Shown here piece after piece: positions 15,893 through 22,835 of a stretch of DNA of 34,784 bases (positions are counted from its first letter, which is position 1; each line of letters begins with the position of its first letter). The notes beneath the pieces were generated by a model. The model saw only the letters and a program-made list of their open reading frames with translations. It was not told the origin of the DNA and ran no database searches. Origin of the DNA: Actinoplanes nipponensis (GTDB lineage: Bacteria > Actinomycetota > Actinomycetes > Mycobacteriales > Micromonosporaceae); assembly GCF_016862275.1 (NCBI RefSeq), contig NZ_BOMQ01000101.1, positions 1 to 34,784 on the forward strand. The letters are read 5' to 3'. A program made the position numbers and the translations under genes.

Positions 15893-15965
15893 CCGCGCAC
15901 CCCGGGAGTACCGTCTTCCCCAGGGGGTGACAAACGTCTCCCCCGTCCCTGGTGTCCCGGCTCCG

Positions 15966-15997
15966 GGATCCGGCATTATTTCGCTCAGCCCGGATCC
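15966..15997. repeat. Inverted repeat downstream of the GGDEF-EAL gene
   Basis: GGATCCGG (15966-15973) pairs with CCGGATCC (15990-15997) around a 16-nt relatively AT-rich loop containing cattattt. A further imperfect stem (CCAGGG 15920-15925 with CCCTGG 15947-15952) lies just before it. One may terminate the GGDEF-EAL transcript; the AT-rich loop could instead hold a promoter for the small membrane gene. Confidence 0.4.
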
Positions 15998-16044
15998 TTG
16001 CCGCCGGCGGCGTCCGGCCGATGGTCCAGACCGGAGGAGGCGAC

Positions 16045-16197
16045 ATGATGACGACGTTGATCGGGTCCGAGGGTTCCGTGCTCTGGCTCGTGGCCGTGCT
16101 GCTCCTGCTGGCCTCGGGGCTGGCCGTCGCGCTGCTGCTGGCGACCCGGCGCGGCTCCGCGCCGATGCGCGCCGAGCACCGCACCCCGGAGCACTGA
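16045..16197 (+). CDS. Small single-pass membrane protein
   Basis: A 50-aa peptide starting MMTTLIGSEGSVLWLV, with one long transmembrane helix (about residues 12-34, rich in Leu/Ala/Val) followed by a basic, polar tail TRRGSAPMRAEHRTPEH. GGAGGAGG (16033-16040) fits both the ATG at 16045 and the ATG at 16048. The frame is open further upstream, but this Shine-Dalgarno makes the short form far more likely. The topology suggests a short outside N-terminus and cytoplasmic tail. No family is recognised. Its position between the GGDEF-EAL gene and xthA gives no firm clue to function. Confidence 0.7.
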   Translation: MMTTLIGSEGSVLWLVAVLLLLASGLAVALLLATRRGSAPMRAEHRTPEH

Positions 16198-16239
16198 CCC
16201 CCGCGCGCCGGTCCCGGCGGGCGCTGGCAGGCTGGGGCG

Positions 16240-17028
16240 ATGCGCTTCGCCACGTGGAACGTCAACTCGGTCAAGGCCCGGCTGCCGCGGCTGCTGGAGT
16301 GGCTCGAACAGACCCGGCCCGACGTGCTGTGCCTGCAGGAGACGAAGGTCGCCGCCGACGGCTTCCCGGAGCGGGAGGTCGCCGCGCTGGGCTACGAGAC
16401 CGCCGCGTACGGCCAGGGCCGCTGGAACGGTGTGGCCCTGCTCTCCCGGGTCGGGCTGGCCGACGTGCGGCACGGCTTCGACGGCGAGCCCGGCTTCCCC
16501 GACCCGGAGGCCCGCGCCGTCGGCGCCACCTGCGCCGGCATCCGCTTCACCTCCGTGTACGTGCCCAACGGGCGCACGCCGGAGGACCCGCACTACGCGT
16601 ACAAGCTGGCCTGGTTCGCCGCGCTGCGCGACGCGCTCGCCGCCCAGCCGGGCCCGGCGGTGGTGGCCGGGGACTTCAACGTCGCCCCGACCGACGACGA
16701 CGTGTGGGACATCAAGGTCTTCGCCGGCGCCACCCACGTCACCGCGCCGGAGCGCGCGGCCCTGGCCGCCCTGCGCGAGCTGGGCCTGACCGACGTGGTG
16801 CCCCGGCCCCTGAAGGGTGACCGGCCCTTCACCTACTGGGACTACCGCGCCGGCATGTTCCACCAGAACAAGGGCATGCGGATCGACCTGGTCTACGCCA
16901 CCGCCGACGTCGCGGCCGCGGTGCGCGACGCGGTGATCGACCGGGAGGCCCGCAAGGGCAAGGGGCCCTCCGACCACGCCCCCGTGGTCGTCGACCTGGA
17001 GCCCGGCACGCCCGGGTCGCCCGTCTGA
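16240..17028 (+). CDS. xth: Exodeoxyribonuclease III
   Basis: A 262-aa AP endonuclease/3'-5' exonuclease of the EEP superfamily, used in base excision repair. The sequence starts MRFATWNVNSVKARL (Asn7), has the metal-binding Glu in CLQETK (Glu34), the VYVPNGR block, catalytic GDFNVAPTDDDVWD, and the terminal SDHAPVVVDL with the conserved Asp-His. Length is normal for bacterial XthA. The ATG at 16240 has only GGGG nearby, so weak Shine-Dalgarno or leaderless translation is possible. Neighbours on both sides have their own translation signals. Confidence 0.95.
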   Translation: MRFATWNVNSVKARLPRLLEWLEQTRPDVLCLQETKVAADGFPEREVAALGYETAAYGQGRWNGVALLSRVGLADVRHGFDGEPGFPDPEARAVGATCAGIRFTSVYVPNGRTPEDPHYAYKLAWFAALRDALAAQPGPAVVAGDFNVAPTDDDVWDIKVFAGATHVTAPERAALAALRELGLTDVVPRPLKGDRPFTYWDYRAGMFHQNKGMRIDLVYATADVAAAVRDAVIDREARKGKGPSDHAPVVVDLEPGTPGSPV

Positions 17029-17054
17029 GCGGAGCCGGATCGACCGCCACCGCG

Positions 17055-17060
17055 TAGTCT
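17055..17060 (+). promoter_or_regulatory. -10 element of the phosphatase-B12 sensor operon
   Basis: TAGTCT matches TANNNT and would start transcription near 17067, giving a leader of about 39 nt that includes the AAAGGGG Shine-Dalgarno. No alternative stress-sigma promoter pattern was clear. Confidence 0.45.
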
Positions 17061-17105
17061 GGTCGGGATCAGCGACCACCGGCGGGCAGAGAAAGGGGAA
17101 CCGAC

Positions 17106-18794
17106 ATGGACACCCGGTCACCGGCCGTTCCGGTTCTCGCCCCCGCGTCGGCGCTGCTGCGCGCCGCGCTGGACGCCGCCAACGAGGCGGTGCTGCTGTG
17201 CACCGCCGCCGACCACACGATCGTGCTGGTCAACGCGGCCGCGACCGCGCTGCTGCCGGGCCTGGAGCCGGGCGCCTCGGCCGCGTTGTGCCCGCTGCCC
17301 GGCCTCGCCCGCGCCACCACCGAGGGCGCGACCCTGTTCACCGACGAATACCGGGGACGCCGCCTGCTCGGGCACCGCCGCCCGCTCGGCGACGACCACT
17401 ACGGGTGGTACCTGCAGGACACCACCGACGAGATCGCGCGGGCCGAGGCGTACGAGGCCGAACGGGCGCGCACGGTGTTCCTGGCCGAGGCGAGCCGCCG
17501 GCTGTCGGCCTCGCTGAACCAGCGGCGCTGCCTGCGTACCACGGTGGAGCTGGCGGCGGCCCACCTGGCCGACGCCGCGGTCGTGGTCCTGCCGGCCCGC
17601 CGCCGGCAGAGCGAGTGGATGCGCCTGGTCGCCGGCGAGTCCGTGGAGCAGGGCACGCTGCGCGAGAGCGTGCTCGGCGAGGTGCCCGGCCTGGAGGAGG
17701 CCCTCGGCGGCTTCCCGCCGATCCCGAGCCGCTGGCTCGACGCCGCGCAGGTGCCCGGCTGGCTGCTGCCCGAGAGCTTCGGCGCGGTCGGCGCGCTGCT
17801 GGTGACGCCGCTGCCGGGCAACGCCGAGCCGGCCGGCGCGCTGGTCCTGGCCCGGCACGGCGCCGGCGCGGCGTTCTCGGCCGAGGACGAGATGCTGGCC
17901 CGGATCTTCGCCGCCCGCGCCGGCGCCGCCATCTCCGCCGCCGCGCTCTACCGCGACCAGGTGGACACCACGGCCATCCTCCAGGCCGACCTGCTCCCGC
18001 CGGAGCTGCCGCAGCCCGAGGGCGTCGAGCTGATCGGCTCCTACCAGGCGGCCAAGGACGCGCTGCGGATCGGCGGCGACTTCTACGACGTCTTCGGCCC
18101 GGTCGACGACAGCCCGGAGACCGTGGTCGTGCTGGGCGACGTCTGCGGCAAGGGCCCGGAGGCGGCGGTGCTCACCGGCAAGGTGCGCCAGACGCTGCGC
18201 GCGCTGCGCCTGGTCGACGCCGACCCGGCCGCGATGCTGACCGTGCTCAACCGCGCGTTGCTCGGCTCCAGCCGCCAGCACCGGTTCGTCACGCTGGTCG
18301 TCGCCGCGATCAGCCGGGCCGAGTACGGCCGGGTGCGGCTGTGCCTGGCCACCGGCGGGCACCCGGCGCCGCTGGTGCTGCGGGCCGACGGCACGGTCGA
18401 GGCGGTGCCGGTGTCCGGCACGCTGATCGGCGTGGTGCCGCGGATCTCCGTACGCCCGGCCGCGGTCGAGCTGGCGCCCGGCGAGCTCTGCCTGTTCTAC
18501 AGCGACGGCCTCACCGAGGCCCGCGGCGGCGCGAGCGGCGCCGAGCAGTACGGCGAGGCCCGGCTCCGCGACGCCCTGGCCAGCTGCGCCGGGATGCCGG
18601 GCGCGGCGGCCGTGGAACGCGTCCGCCAGCTGGTCTCCGACTGGGTGCACGGCGGCGTCCGCGACGACATCGCGATGCTGGCGGTGCGGGCCCCGGCGCG
18701 CACCAAGCTGAGCCTCATGGAGACGAGCACCGTCGCCCCCTCGCCGTTCGCGATCGACGCCCGGCGCGGTGACCGTCGCGGCCGGAGCCGCTGA
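17106..18794 (+). CDS. PAS-GAF-SpoIIE PP2C-type serine phosphatase
   Basis: A 562-aa signalling phosphatase. A PAS-like domain (about 14-105) is followed by a GAF-like domain (about 130-285) and a SpoIIE/RsbU-type PP2C catalytic domain (about 305-530). Metal-binding residues appear in GGDFYDVF (about 323-330), GDVCGKGPEAA, FYSDGLTEAR and RDDIAMLAVR, so the enzyme should be active. Family members dephosphorylate anti-sigma-factor antagonists in partner-switching systems. Neither an anti-sigma kinase nor an antagonist is next to it. The start has AAAGGGG nearby. Its stop overlaps the start of the cobalamin-binding gene by one base (TGATG), which strongly suggests joint function. Confidence 0.93.
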   Translation: MDTRSPAVPVLAPASALLRAALDAANEAVLLCTAADHTIVLVNAAATALLPGLEPGASAALCPLPGLARATTEGATLFTDEYRGRRLLGHRRPLGDDHYGWYLQDTTDEIARAEAYEAERARTVFLAEASRRLSASLNQRRCLRTTVELAAAHLADAAVVVLPARRRQSEWMRLVAGESVEQGTLRESVLGEVPGLEEALGGFPPIPSRWLDAAQVPGWLLPESFGAVGALLVTPLPGNAEPAGALVLARHGAGAAFSAEDEMLARIFAARAGAAISAAALYRDQVDTTAILQADLLPPELPQPEGVELIGSYQAAKDALRIGGDFYDVFGPVDDSPETVVVLGDVCGKGPEAAVLTGKVRQTLRALRLVDADPAAMLTVLNRALLGSSRQHRFVTLVVAAISRAEYGRVRLCLATGGHPAPLVLRADGTVEAVPVSGTLIGVVPRISVRPAAVELAPGELCLFYSDGLTEARGGASGAEQYGEARLRDALASCAGMPGAAAVERVRQLVSDWVHGGVRDDIAMLAVRAPARTKLSLMETSTVAPSPFAIDARRGDRRGRSR

Positions 18795-19837
18795 TGACCG
18801 TCTCCACCACCACTCCCCCGCGTTCGCTCGACGACCCGGGCGTCGGCGAGCAGTATCTGCGCCTGGTCGGCGACGGCGACGAGTACGGCGCCGTCGAGAT
18901 CGTCACCGCCCTGCTCGACAACGGCGTGCCCCCCGCCCGCGTGATGCTGGACCTGATCGCCCGCACCCAGAGCCGCGTCGGCGAGCTGTGGGCGGCCAAC
19001 GACTGGTCCATCGCCCGCGAGCACGCGGCGACCGCGATCAGCGAGCGGGCGCTGGGTGCGGTCGCGGCCCGCAGCTCGGTGCGCCCCACCCGGGGCCGGA
19101 TCACGGTCGCCTGCGTCGACGGCGAGTGGCACGCCCTGCCGGTGCGCATCCTCGGCGAGATGCTGCGTCTGGACGGCTGGCGGGTCGACTTCCTGGGCGC
19201 CAGCGTGCCCGGTCCGCACCTGGTCACCCACCTGCACCAGACCGGCCCGGACGCGGTGGCGCTGAGCTGCATGCTGGCCACCCGGCTGCCCCGGGCGCAC
19301 GCGGCGATCACGGCCTGCCGCTCGGTGGGCGTGCCGGTGATCGCCGGTGGACCCGGCTTCGGCCCCGAGGGGCGCTGGGCGCAGCGGCTGGGCGCGGACG
19401 CGTGGGCGGCGAACGCCGAGATCGCGGTGCACCGGCTGGCCCGCGACTGGCCGCCGCCGATCGACGACCCGTACCAGGCGGCCTTCCTCGGCGACGACGA
19501 GTACACGCACCTGGTCCGCCACCGCGGCGACCTGGTGAGCACCGCGCTGACCCGGCTGACCCAGGCCTACCCGCCGATGGGGCGGTACAACCAGCGCCAG
19601 CACGACGCGACCGTCGAGGACCTGGGCCACGTGGTCGACTTCCTGGCGGCGGCGCTGTACGTGGGCGACGAGCAGGTGTTCACCGACTTCGTGGAGTGGA
19701 CCGCGGCGGTGCTGGAGGCGCGCTCGGTGCCGCCGGTGGCCCTGCAGATCGGCCTGAAGCTCATGCGCGACCAGCTACGGGACTACCCGGCGGCGATCGC
19801 GATCATCGACGCGGGCGTGGCGGCGCTGCGGCGGTAA
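18794..19837 (+). CDS. CarH-like cobalamin-binding sensor protein without DNA-binding domain
   Basis: A 347-aa protein with three parts. Residues about 15-95 form the four-helix B12 cap; W66 and E76-H77 give the W-x9-EH motif that defines CarH-type adenosylcobalamin photoreceptors. Residues 100-215 form the Rossmann-like B12-binding domain, where EWH (111-113) places His113 as the likely lower cobalt ligand, and AGGPGFG fits the nucleotide-tail loop. A third helical domain (about 235-345) has no clear assignment. CarH's second light-state ligand (the His after its Trp) is Ala67 here. There is no MerR helix-turn-helix. Coupling to the phosphatase gene suggests it tunes that enzyme; light sensing is inference. 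Confidence 0.88.
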   Translation: MTVSTTTPPRSLDDPGVGEQYLRLVGDGDEYGAVEIVTALLDNGVPPARVMLDLIARTQSRVGELWAANDWSIAREHAATAISERALGAVAARSSVRPTRGRITVACVDGEWHALPVRILGEMLRLDGWRVDFLGASVPGPHLVTHLHQTGPDAVALSCMLATRLPRAHAAITACRSVGVPVIAGGPGFGPEGRWAQRLGADAWAANAEIAVHRLARDWPPPIDDPYQAAFLGDDEYTHLVRHRGDLVSTALTRLTQAYPPMGRYNQRQHDATVEDLGHVVDFLAAALYVGDEQVFTDFVEWTAAVLEARSVPPVALQIGLKLMRDQLRDYPAAIAIIDAGVAALRR

Positions 19838-20028
19838 ATCCGTCGCGCGGCGTACGGCCGGCGCGTTACCGTACGGGCATGATCTCCTGACGCTCGCCGC
19901 TGTTCCCAGCGCCGCGTGACTCCGCCGCGCCGCCTCGGCGCGTGCCGCCACGGCCTCCCCGCTCTCCGCGGCCGCCGTGCGCCTTCTCTCTCCGTACCAC
20001 TCGCCTCGTCCATCGAGGAGGTAGCAGC
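19838..20028 (+). promoter_or_regulatory. Leader region with leaderless three-codon mini-ORF
   Basis: No ordinary gene lies in this gap. TACCGT (19867-19872) stands 6 nt before ATG ATC TCC TGA (19879-19890), the same spacing as leaderless starts elsewhere in the window. If used, the RNA would begin with a Met-Ile-Ser-stop mini-ORF and run about 138 nt to the Shine-Dalgarno of the 81-aa gene, through GC-rich potential hairpins. A regulatory leader is possible but unproved. Confidence 0.35.
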
Positions 20029-20274
20029 ATGCCTGACCCCACCTTTTCCGTCCACGTCGAGCCCGGCGAGCTCGCCGGCCGGGAGCTGGCGGCCGCCGTG
20101 TCCCGGCCGGACGCCGTGACCGGGCTGCCGGGCCGCCGGCCGGCCACCGGCGACGCCGCGGCGCGGCACGGCCGGCGCGACGCCCGGCTGGCCGCCCGGC
20201 AGCGCTCGGAACGCGATCACGCGGGCCGGGCCACCGGCGGATCCGCCCGCAGCTACGCCTTCCGCCGCAGCTGA
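20029..20274 (+). CDS. Hypothetical 81-aa Arg/Ala-rich protein
   Basis: An 81-residue protein that I do not recognise. It starts MPDPTFSVHVEPGELAGREL and then becomes Ala-, Arg- and Gly-rich, with repeated AARxxRRDAR-type basic patches and an end ARSYAFRRS. No membrane segment or signal peptide is visible, and most of it looks disordered and strongly basic. The start is convincing: GAGGAGGT (20015-20022) lies 6 nt before the ATG at 20029. A strong hairpin terminator follows within 10 bp of the stop, so it is probably a one-gene transcript. Confidence 0.65.
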   Translation: MPDPTFSVHVEPGELAGRELAAAVSRPDAVTGLPGRRPATGDAAARHGRRDARLAARQRSERDHAGRATGGSARSYAFRRS

Positions 20275-20281
20275 CCGGTCC

Positions 20282-20317
20282 GCGGCGGGCCGGGACCCCC
20301 GGGTCCCGGCCCGCCGC
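20282..20317. terminator. Strong hairpin terminator
   Basis: Arms 20282-20298 and 20301-20317 are perfect 17-bp reverse complements with a 2-nt loop, 7 bp after the stop of the 81-aa gene. There is no T-tract, as is usual in high-GC actinobacteria. Confidence 0.8.
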
Positions 20318-20353
20318 CGCGGTAATCCAGTTGGCCGCCGCGGGGGCCCGGCC

Positions 20354-20359
20354 TACGCT
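20354..20359 (+). promoter_or_regulatory. -10 element of the acetyltransferase gene (leaderless)
   Basis: TACGCT lies 6 nt before the ATG at 20366, with no Shine-Dalgarno. Leaderless transcription is inferred. Confidence 0.6.
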
Positions 20360-20365
20360 CCGGCG

Positions 20366-20845
20366 ATGATGGAGACCGACCGGCTGCGGCTGGCGCCCCT
20401 GGACGTACCGCTGGCCCGGGCCGTCGTGGCCGGCGACCGGGAGGGCCGGGCCTGGCACCCGGAGTTCCCCACCGAGGACGACCGCGAAGCCTGCGCGATG
20501 ACGCTGCGGGCCCCCGACCCGGCGTTCGGCTCCCATGTCGTCGTGGAGCGCGAGTCGGGGCTGGCCGTGGGCACCATCGGCTGTTACGGCCCGCCGGACG
20601 CGGCCGGCACGCTGATGATCGGCTACGGGCTCGTGCCCGCGGCCCGCGGGCGGGGCTACGCCACCGAGGCGCTGCGGGCGCTGGTGGTCCACGCGTTCGC
20701 CCAGCCGTCGGTGCGGGAGATCACGGCCGACACCCTGACCGACAACGTCGCCTCGCAGAAGGTGCTGGAGAAGGCCGGCTTCACCCACACCCACTCCACC
20801 GCCGAAGCCCGCTGGTACCGGCTCAACCGGCCGGACAAGCCCTAG
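20366..20845 (+). CDS. GNAT-family N-acetyltransferase (RimJ/RimL-like)
   Basis: A 159-aa acetyl-CoA-dependent transferase. The start METDRLRLAPLDVP is typical of the RimJ/RimL subgroup. Motif A, the acetyl-CoA pyrophosphate loop, is GLVPAARGRGYATEALRALV (about residues 92-111); ITADTLTDNVASQKVLEKAGF is the motif B region with the usual NxxSxxxxEKxGF. Substrate may be a protein N-terminus, an amino-sugar or an antibiotic and cannot be decided. The ATG at 20366 fits the -10 spacing; the ATG at 20369 is also possible. Its TAG stop is part of the -10 of the next gene. Confidence 0.9.
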   Translation: MMETDRLRLAPLDVPLARAVVAGDREGRAWHPEFPTEDDREACAMTLRAPDPAFGSHVVVERESGLAVGTIGCYGPPDAAGTLMIGYGLVPAARGRGYATEALRALVVHAFAQPSVREITADTLTDNVASQKVLEKAGFTHTHSTAEARWYRLNRPDKP

Positions 20846-20848
20846 ACT
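20843..20848 (+). promoter_or_regulatory. -10 element of the LLM oxidoreductase gene, overlapping the previous stop codon
   Basis: TAGACT begins with the TAG stop codon of the acetyltransferase gene and stands 6 nt before the ATG at 20855. There is no Shine-Dalgarno. The downstream gene therefore probably has its own leaderless transcript. Confidence 0.65.
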
Positions 20849-20854
20849 CGCGCC

Positions 20855-21751
20855 ATGGGTGATCATCACGGGGACCGGCCGCGCATCGGCGTCATGTTCG
20901 ACCGCGACCGCGCGCCCGAGGAGCTGGCCGGGTTCGCCGCCGCGGTGCAGGAGGCCGGCGCCGACGACCTGTGGGTGGTGGAGGACCTCGGCTGGGCCGG
21001 CTCGATCAGCGCGGCCGCGATCGCCCTGGCCGCGACCGACCGCCTGCGGGTGGGCATCGGCATCGCGCCGGCGGCGCTGCGCAACCCGGCCCTGCTGGCC
21101 ATGGAGCTGGCGACACTGGCCCGGGTCCACCCGGGCCGGCTGGTGCCCGGGCTGGGCCACGGGGTCGCGGAATGGATGCGCCAGGTCGGCGCGGAGCCGG
21201 CCAGCAAGCTGGCCCTGCTGGAGGAGACGATCCTCGGGGTACGGGCGCTGCTGAGCGGCGAGACGGTCACCCTGCGCGGGCGGGAGGTCACCATCGACGG
21301 CGTCCGCCTGGTGCACCCGCCGGCCGAGGCGCCGCCGCTGGTGACGGGCGTGGTCCGGGCGCGTTCGCTGGAGCTGTCCGGGCGCGTCGCCGACGGGACC
21401 ATCATCGCCGAGGGCATCGGTCCGGACCGGATCGCCGCGTCGCTGGTCCACATCGACCGGGGCCGCGCCGCCGGCGACCGGCCGGCCCATGAGCTGGTCG
21501 TCTTCGCGTTCCTGCACGTCGAGGAGGACGCCGCCCGGGCCGCGGCGGCGACCCGGGACATCGTGGCCACCCAGGCGGCCTGGCTCGGCGCGGCCCCCGA
21601 GGAGCTGTTCACGCTGATCGGCCCGGCCGCGGTCGTGCCGGAGCGGGTCGGGGCGCTGCGGGCGGCCGGCGCGGGCACGGTCGTGCTGCGCCCGCTCGGC
21701 CCGGCGCCGCTCGAGCAGGTGCGCGCGGCGCTGGCCGCTCTGCGGGAGTGA
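20855..21751 (+). CDS. LLM-class (luciferase-like, F420-dependent) oxidoreductase
   Basis: A 298-aa TIM-barrel oxidoreductase of the bacterial luciferase-like family. Visible features include RIGVMFDRDRAPEEL, the strand DDLWVVEDLGWAGS, the TDRLRVGIGIAPAALRNPAL region usual for F420- or FMN-dependent members, GRLVPGLGHGVAEWMRQVG, and the C-terminal FGLIGP-like stretch LFTLIGPAAVVPERV. Cofactor F420 is plausible in an actinobacterium, but FMN cannot be excluded. Substrate is unknown. The start is fixed by the -10 element 6 nt upstream. It follows the acetyltransferase gene by 9 bp. Confidence 0.9.
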   Translation: MGDHHGDRPRIGVMFDRDRAPEELAGFAAAVQEAGADDLWVVEDLGWAGSISAAAIALAATDRLRVGIGIAPAALRNPALLAMELATLARVHPGRLVPGLGHGVAEWMRQVGAEPASKLALLEETILGVRALLSGETVTLRGREVTIDGVRLVHPPAEAPPLVTGVVRARSLELSGRVADGTIIAEGIGPDRIAASLVHIDRGRAAGDRPAHELVVFAFLHVEEDAARAAAATRDIVATQAAWLGAAPEELFTLIGPAAVVPERVGALRAAGAGTVVLRPLGPAPLEQVRAALAALRE

Positions 21752-21830
21752 ACGCGCCGGGTGGGCCGGCCCACAGGACCGGCGGGGGTCGGCCCCGCCG
21801 CGTCGCGGCCGGAACGCGAGCGCCCGGCCT

Positions 21831-21836
21831 TATCGT
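21831..21836 (+). promoter_or_regulatory. -10 element of the FMN reductase gene (leaderless)
   Basis: TATCGT lies 6 nt before the ATG at 21843, and there is no Shine-Dalgarno. Confidence 0.6.
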
Positions 21837-21842
21837 CTCGTC

Positions 21843-22472
21843 ATGACGCGCATCCTGCTGATCACCGGCGGCACCAGTGCGGGTTCCCTGCACACGGCGG
21901 CCCTGCGGACAGCGGCACGGTCCGCCCCGGCGGGGCTGACCGCCGTGCTCTACGACGGCCTGCGCACGCTGCCGGCGTTCGTGCCCGGGGAGCAACCGGC
22001 GCCCGAGCCGGTGGCCCGGCTGCGCGACGAGGTCGGCGCGGCCCAGGCCGTGCTGTTCAGCACCCCCGAGTACGCCGGGTCCCTGCCGGGCAGCCTGAAG
22101 AACCTGCTGGACTGGCTGGTGGACGGCGGCGACCTCAACGGCAAGCCGGCCGCGTGGCTCTCGGTGGCCGCGCCCGGGCAGGACGAGAGCGCGCTGACCG
22201 CGTTGCAGACGGCCCTCAGCTTCGGCAACGCCCGGCTGCTGCGGCCGGCCTGCATCCGGGTGCCGCTCGACCCGGCCGCCGTCGACGCGGCGGGACTGGT
22301 CACCGACCCGCAGTTGCACCGGGCCGCGCAGGACATCCTGCGGGCGCTGGTGCAGTCGGCGGCCGCCCCGCGGCCCCGCGCGCAACCGTCCTGGCAGGCC
22401 TATTCGAGCGTCTTCCCGGTGGTGATGCGGCGCGACGCCGGCACGCCCCGCGGGTGGCGGCCGCCGGCGTGA
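21843..22472 (+). CDS. NADPH-dependent FMN reductase family protein
   Basis: A 209-aa flavodoxin-like protein. The N-terminal loop ITGGTSAGSLHTAAL binds the FMN phosphate in this family, and FSTPEYAGSLPGSLKNLLDW is its clearest signature; GKPAAWLSVAAPG follows. These enzymes reduce FMN, quinones or azo compounds with NADPH. The last 35 or so residues (after LVQSAAAPRP) are an unusual Pro/Arg-containing tail without clear homology. The -10 element 6 nt upstream supports the start. It is convergent with the DUF1905 gene, with only 3 bp between the stop codons. Confidence 0.88.
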   Translation: MTRILLITGGTSAGSLHTAALRTAARSAPAGLTAVLYDGLRTLPAFVPGEQPAPEPVARLRDEVGAAQAVLFSTPEYAGSLPGSLKNLLDWLVDGGDLNGKPAAWLSVAAPGQDESALTALQTALSFGNARLLRPACIRVPLDPAAVDAAGLVTDPQLHRAAQDILRALVQSAAAPRPRAQPSWQAYSSVFPVVMRRDAGTPRGWRPPA

Positions 22473-22475
22473 CGC

Positions 22476-22766
22476 TCAGCCCTGGTCGCGGACGGCGAGC
22501 CGGACCGCGACGGTGACGCCCTCGTCGAGCCCCTCGGCGCTGCGGACGTGGGCCTTGACCGGCACGACGTAGGCGCCGTCCTTGGGCCACAGCGAGGTCT
22601 CCCACGCGGTGCCGCCGATCCGGGCGACGACCGGGATCATGCCCCAGCCGTAGCTGGCGTACGACCAGGAGCGCAGCGTGGCGCACTCCGGCTCGGGCAC
22701 CGTGACGAAATACCACGGCGCCGGCCCGCGCCAGTACCAGATGTCACCGCGGAACTCGAGGTCCAT
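22476..22766 (-). CDS. DUF1905 domain protein
   Basis: A 96-aa protein that fits the DUF1905 beta-barrel family: it begins MDLEFRGDIWYWRGPAPWYF and continues VTVPEPE, then IPVVARIGGTAWETSLWP, KDGAYVVPVKAHVR and GVTVAVRL. The molecular role of this family is not established. The ATG at 22766 is preceded at 7 nt by CATCAT, a weak -10-like element; an ATG at 22775 would add MPV. No Shine-Dalgarno is seen for either. It is convergent with the FMN reductase gene. Confidence 0.83.
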   Translation of the reverse strand: MDLEFRGDIWYWRGPAPWYFVTVPEPECATLRSWSYASYGWGMIPVVARIGGTAWETSLWPKDGAYVVPVKAHVRSAEGLDEGVTVAVRLAVRDQG

Positions 22767-22835
22767 GACGGGCATGATGGCAGAGCGCCGCGACCCGGCC
22801 GCGCCGGTGGGCACGGCCGGGCCGGGGCGGGCGGG

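Noticed and set aside
15900..15960. Cyclic-di-AMP or cyclic-di-GMP riboswitch between the GGDEF-EAL gene and the small membrane gene
   Set aside because: Some paired segments exist, but the conserved cores of the ydaO or GEMM classes were not found.
13553..15976. An 807-codon open frame on the minus strand opposite the GGDEF-EAL gene
   Set aside because: Sequence is His/Arg/Gln/Gly-rich without domains, typical of the complement of GC-rich coding DNA; the plus-strand gene has all conserved motifs.
15927..16044. Gene starting at GTG 15927 after the GGDEF-EAL gene
   Set aside because: The frame turns into an Arg/Ala-rich shadow of xth and conflicts with the small membrane gene and its strong Shine-Dalgarno.
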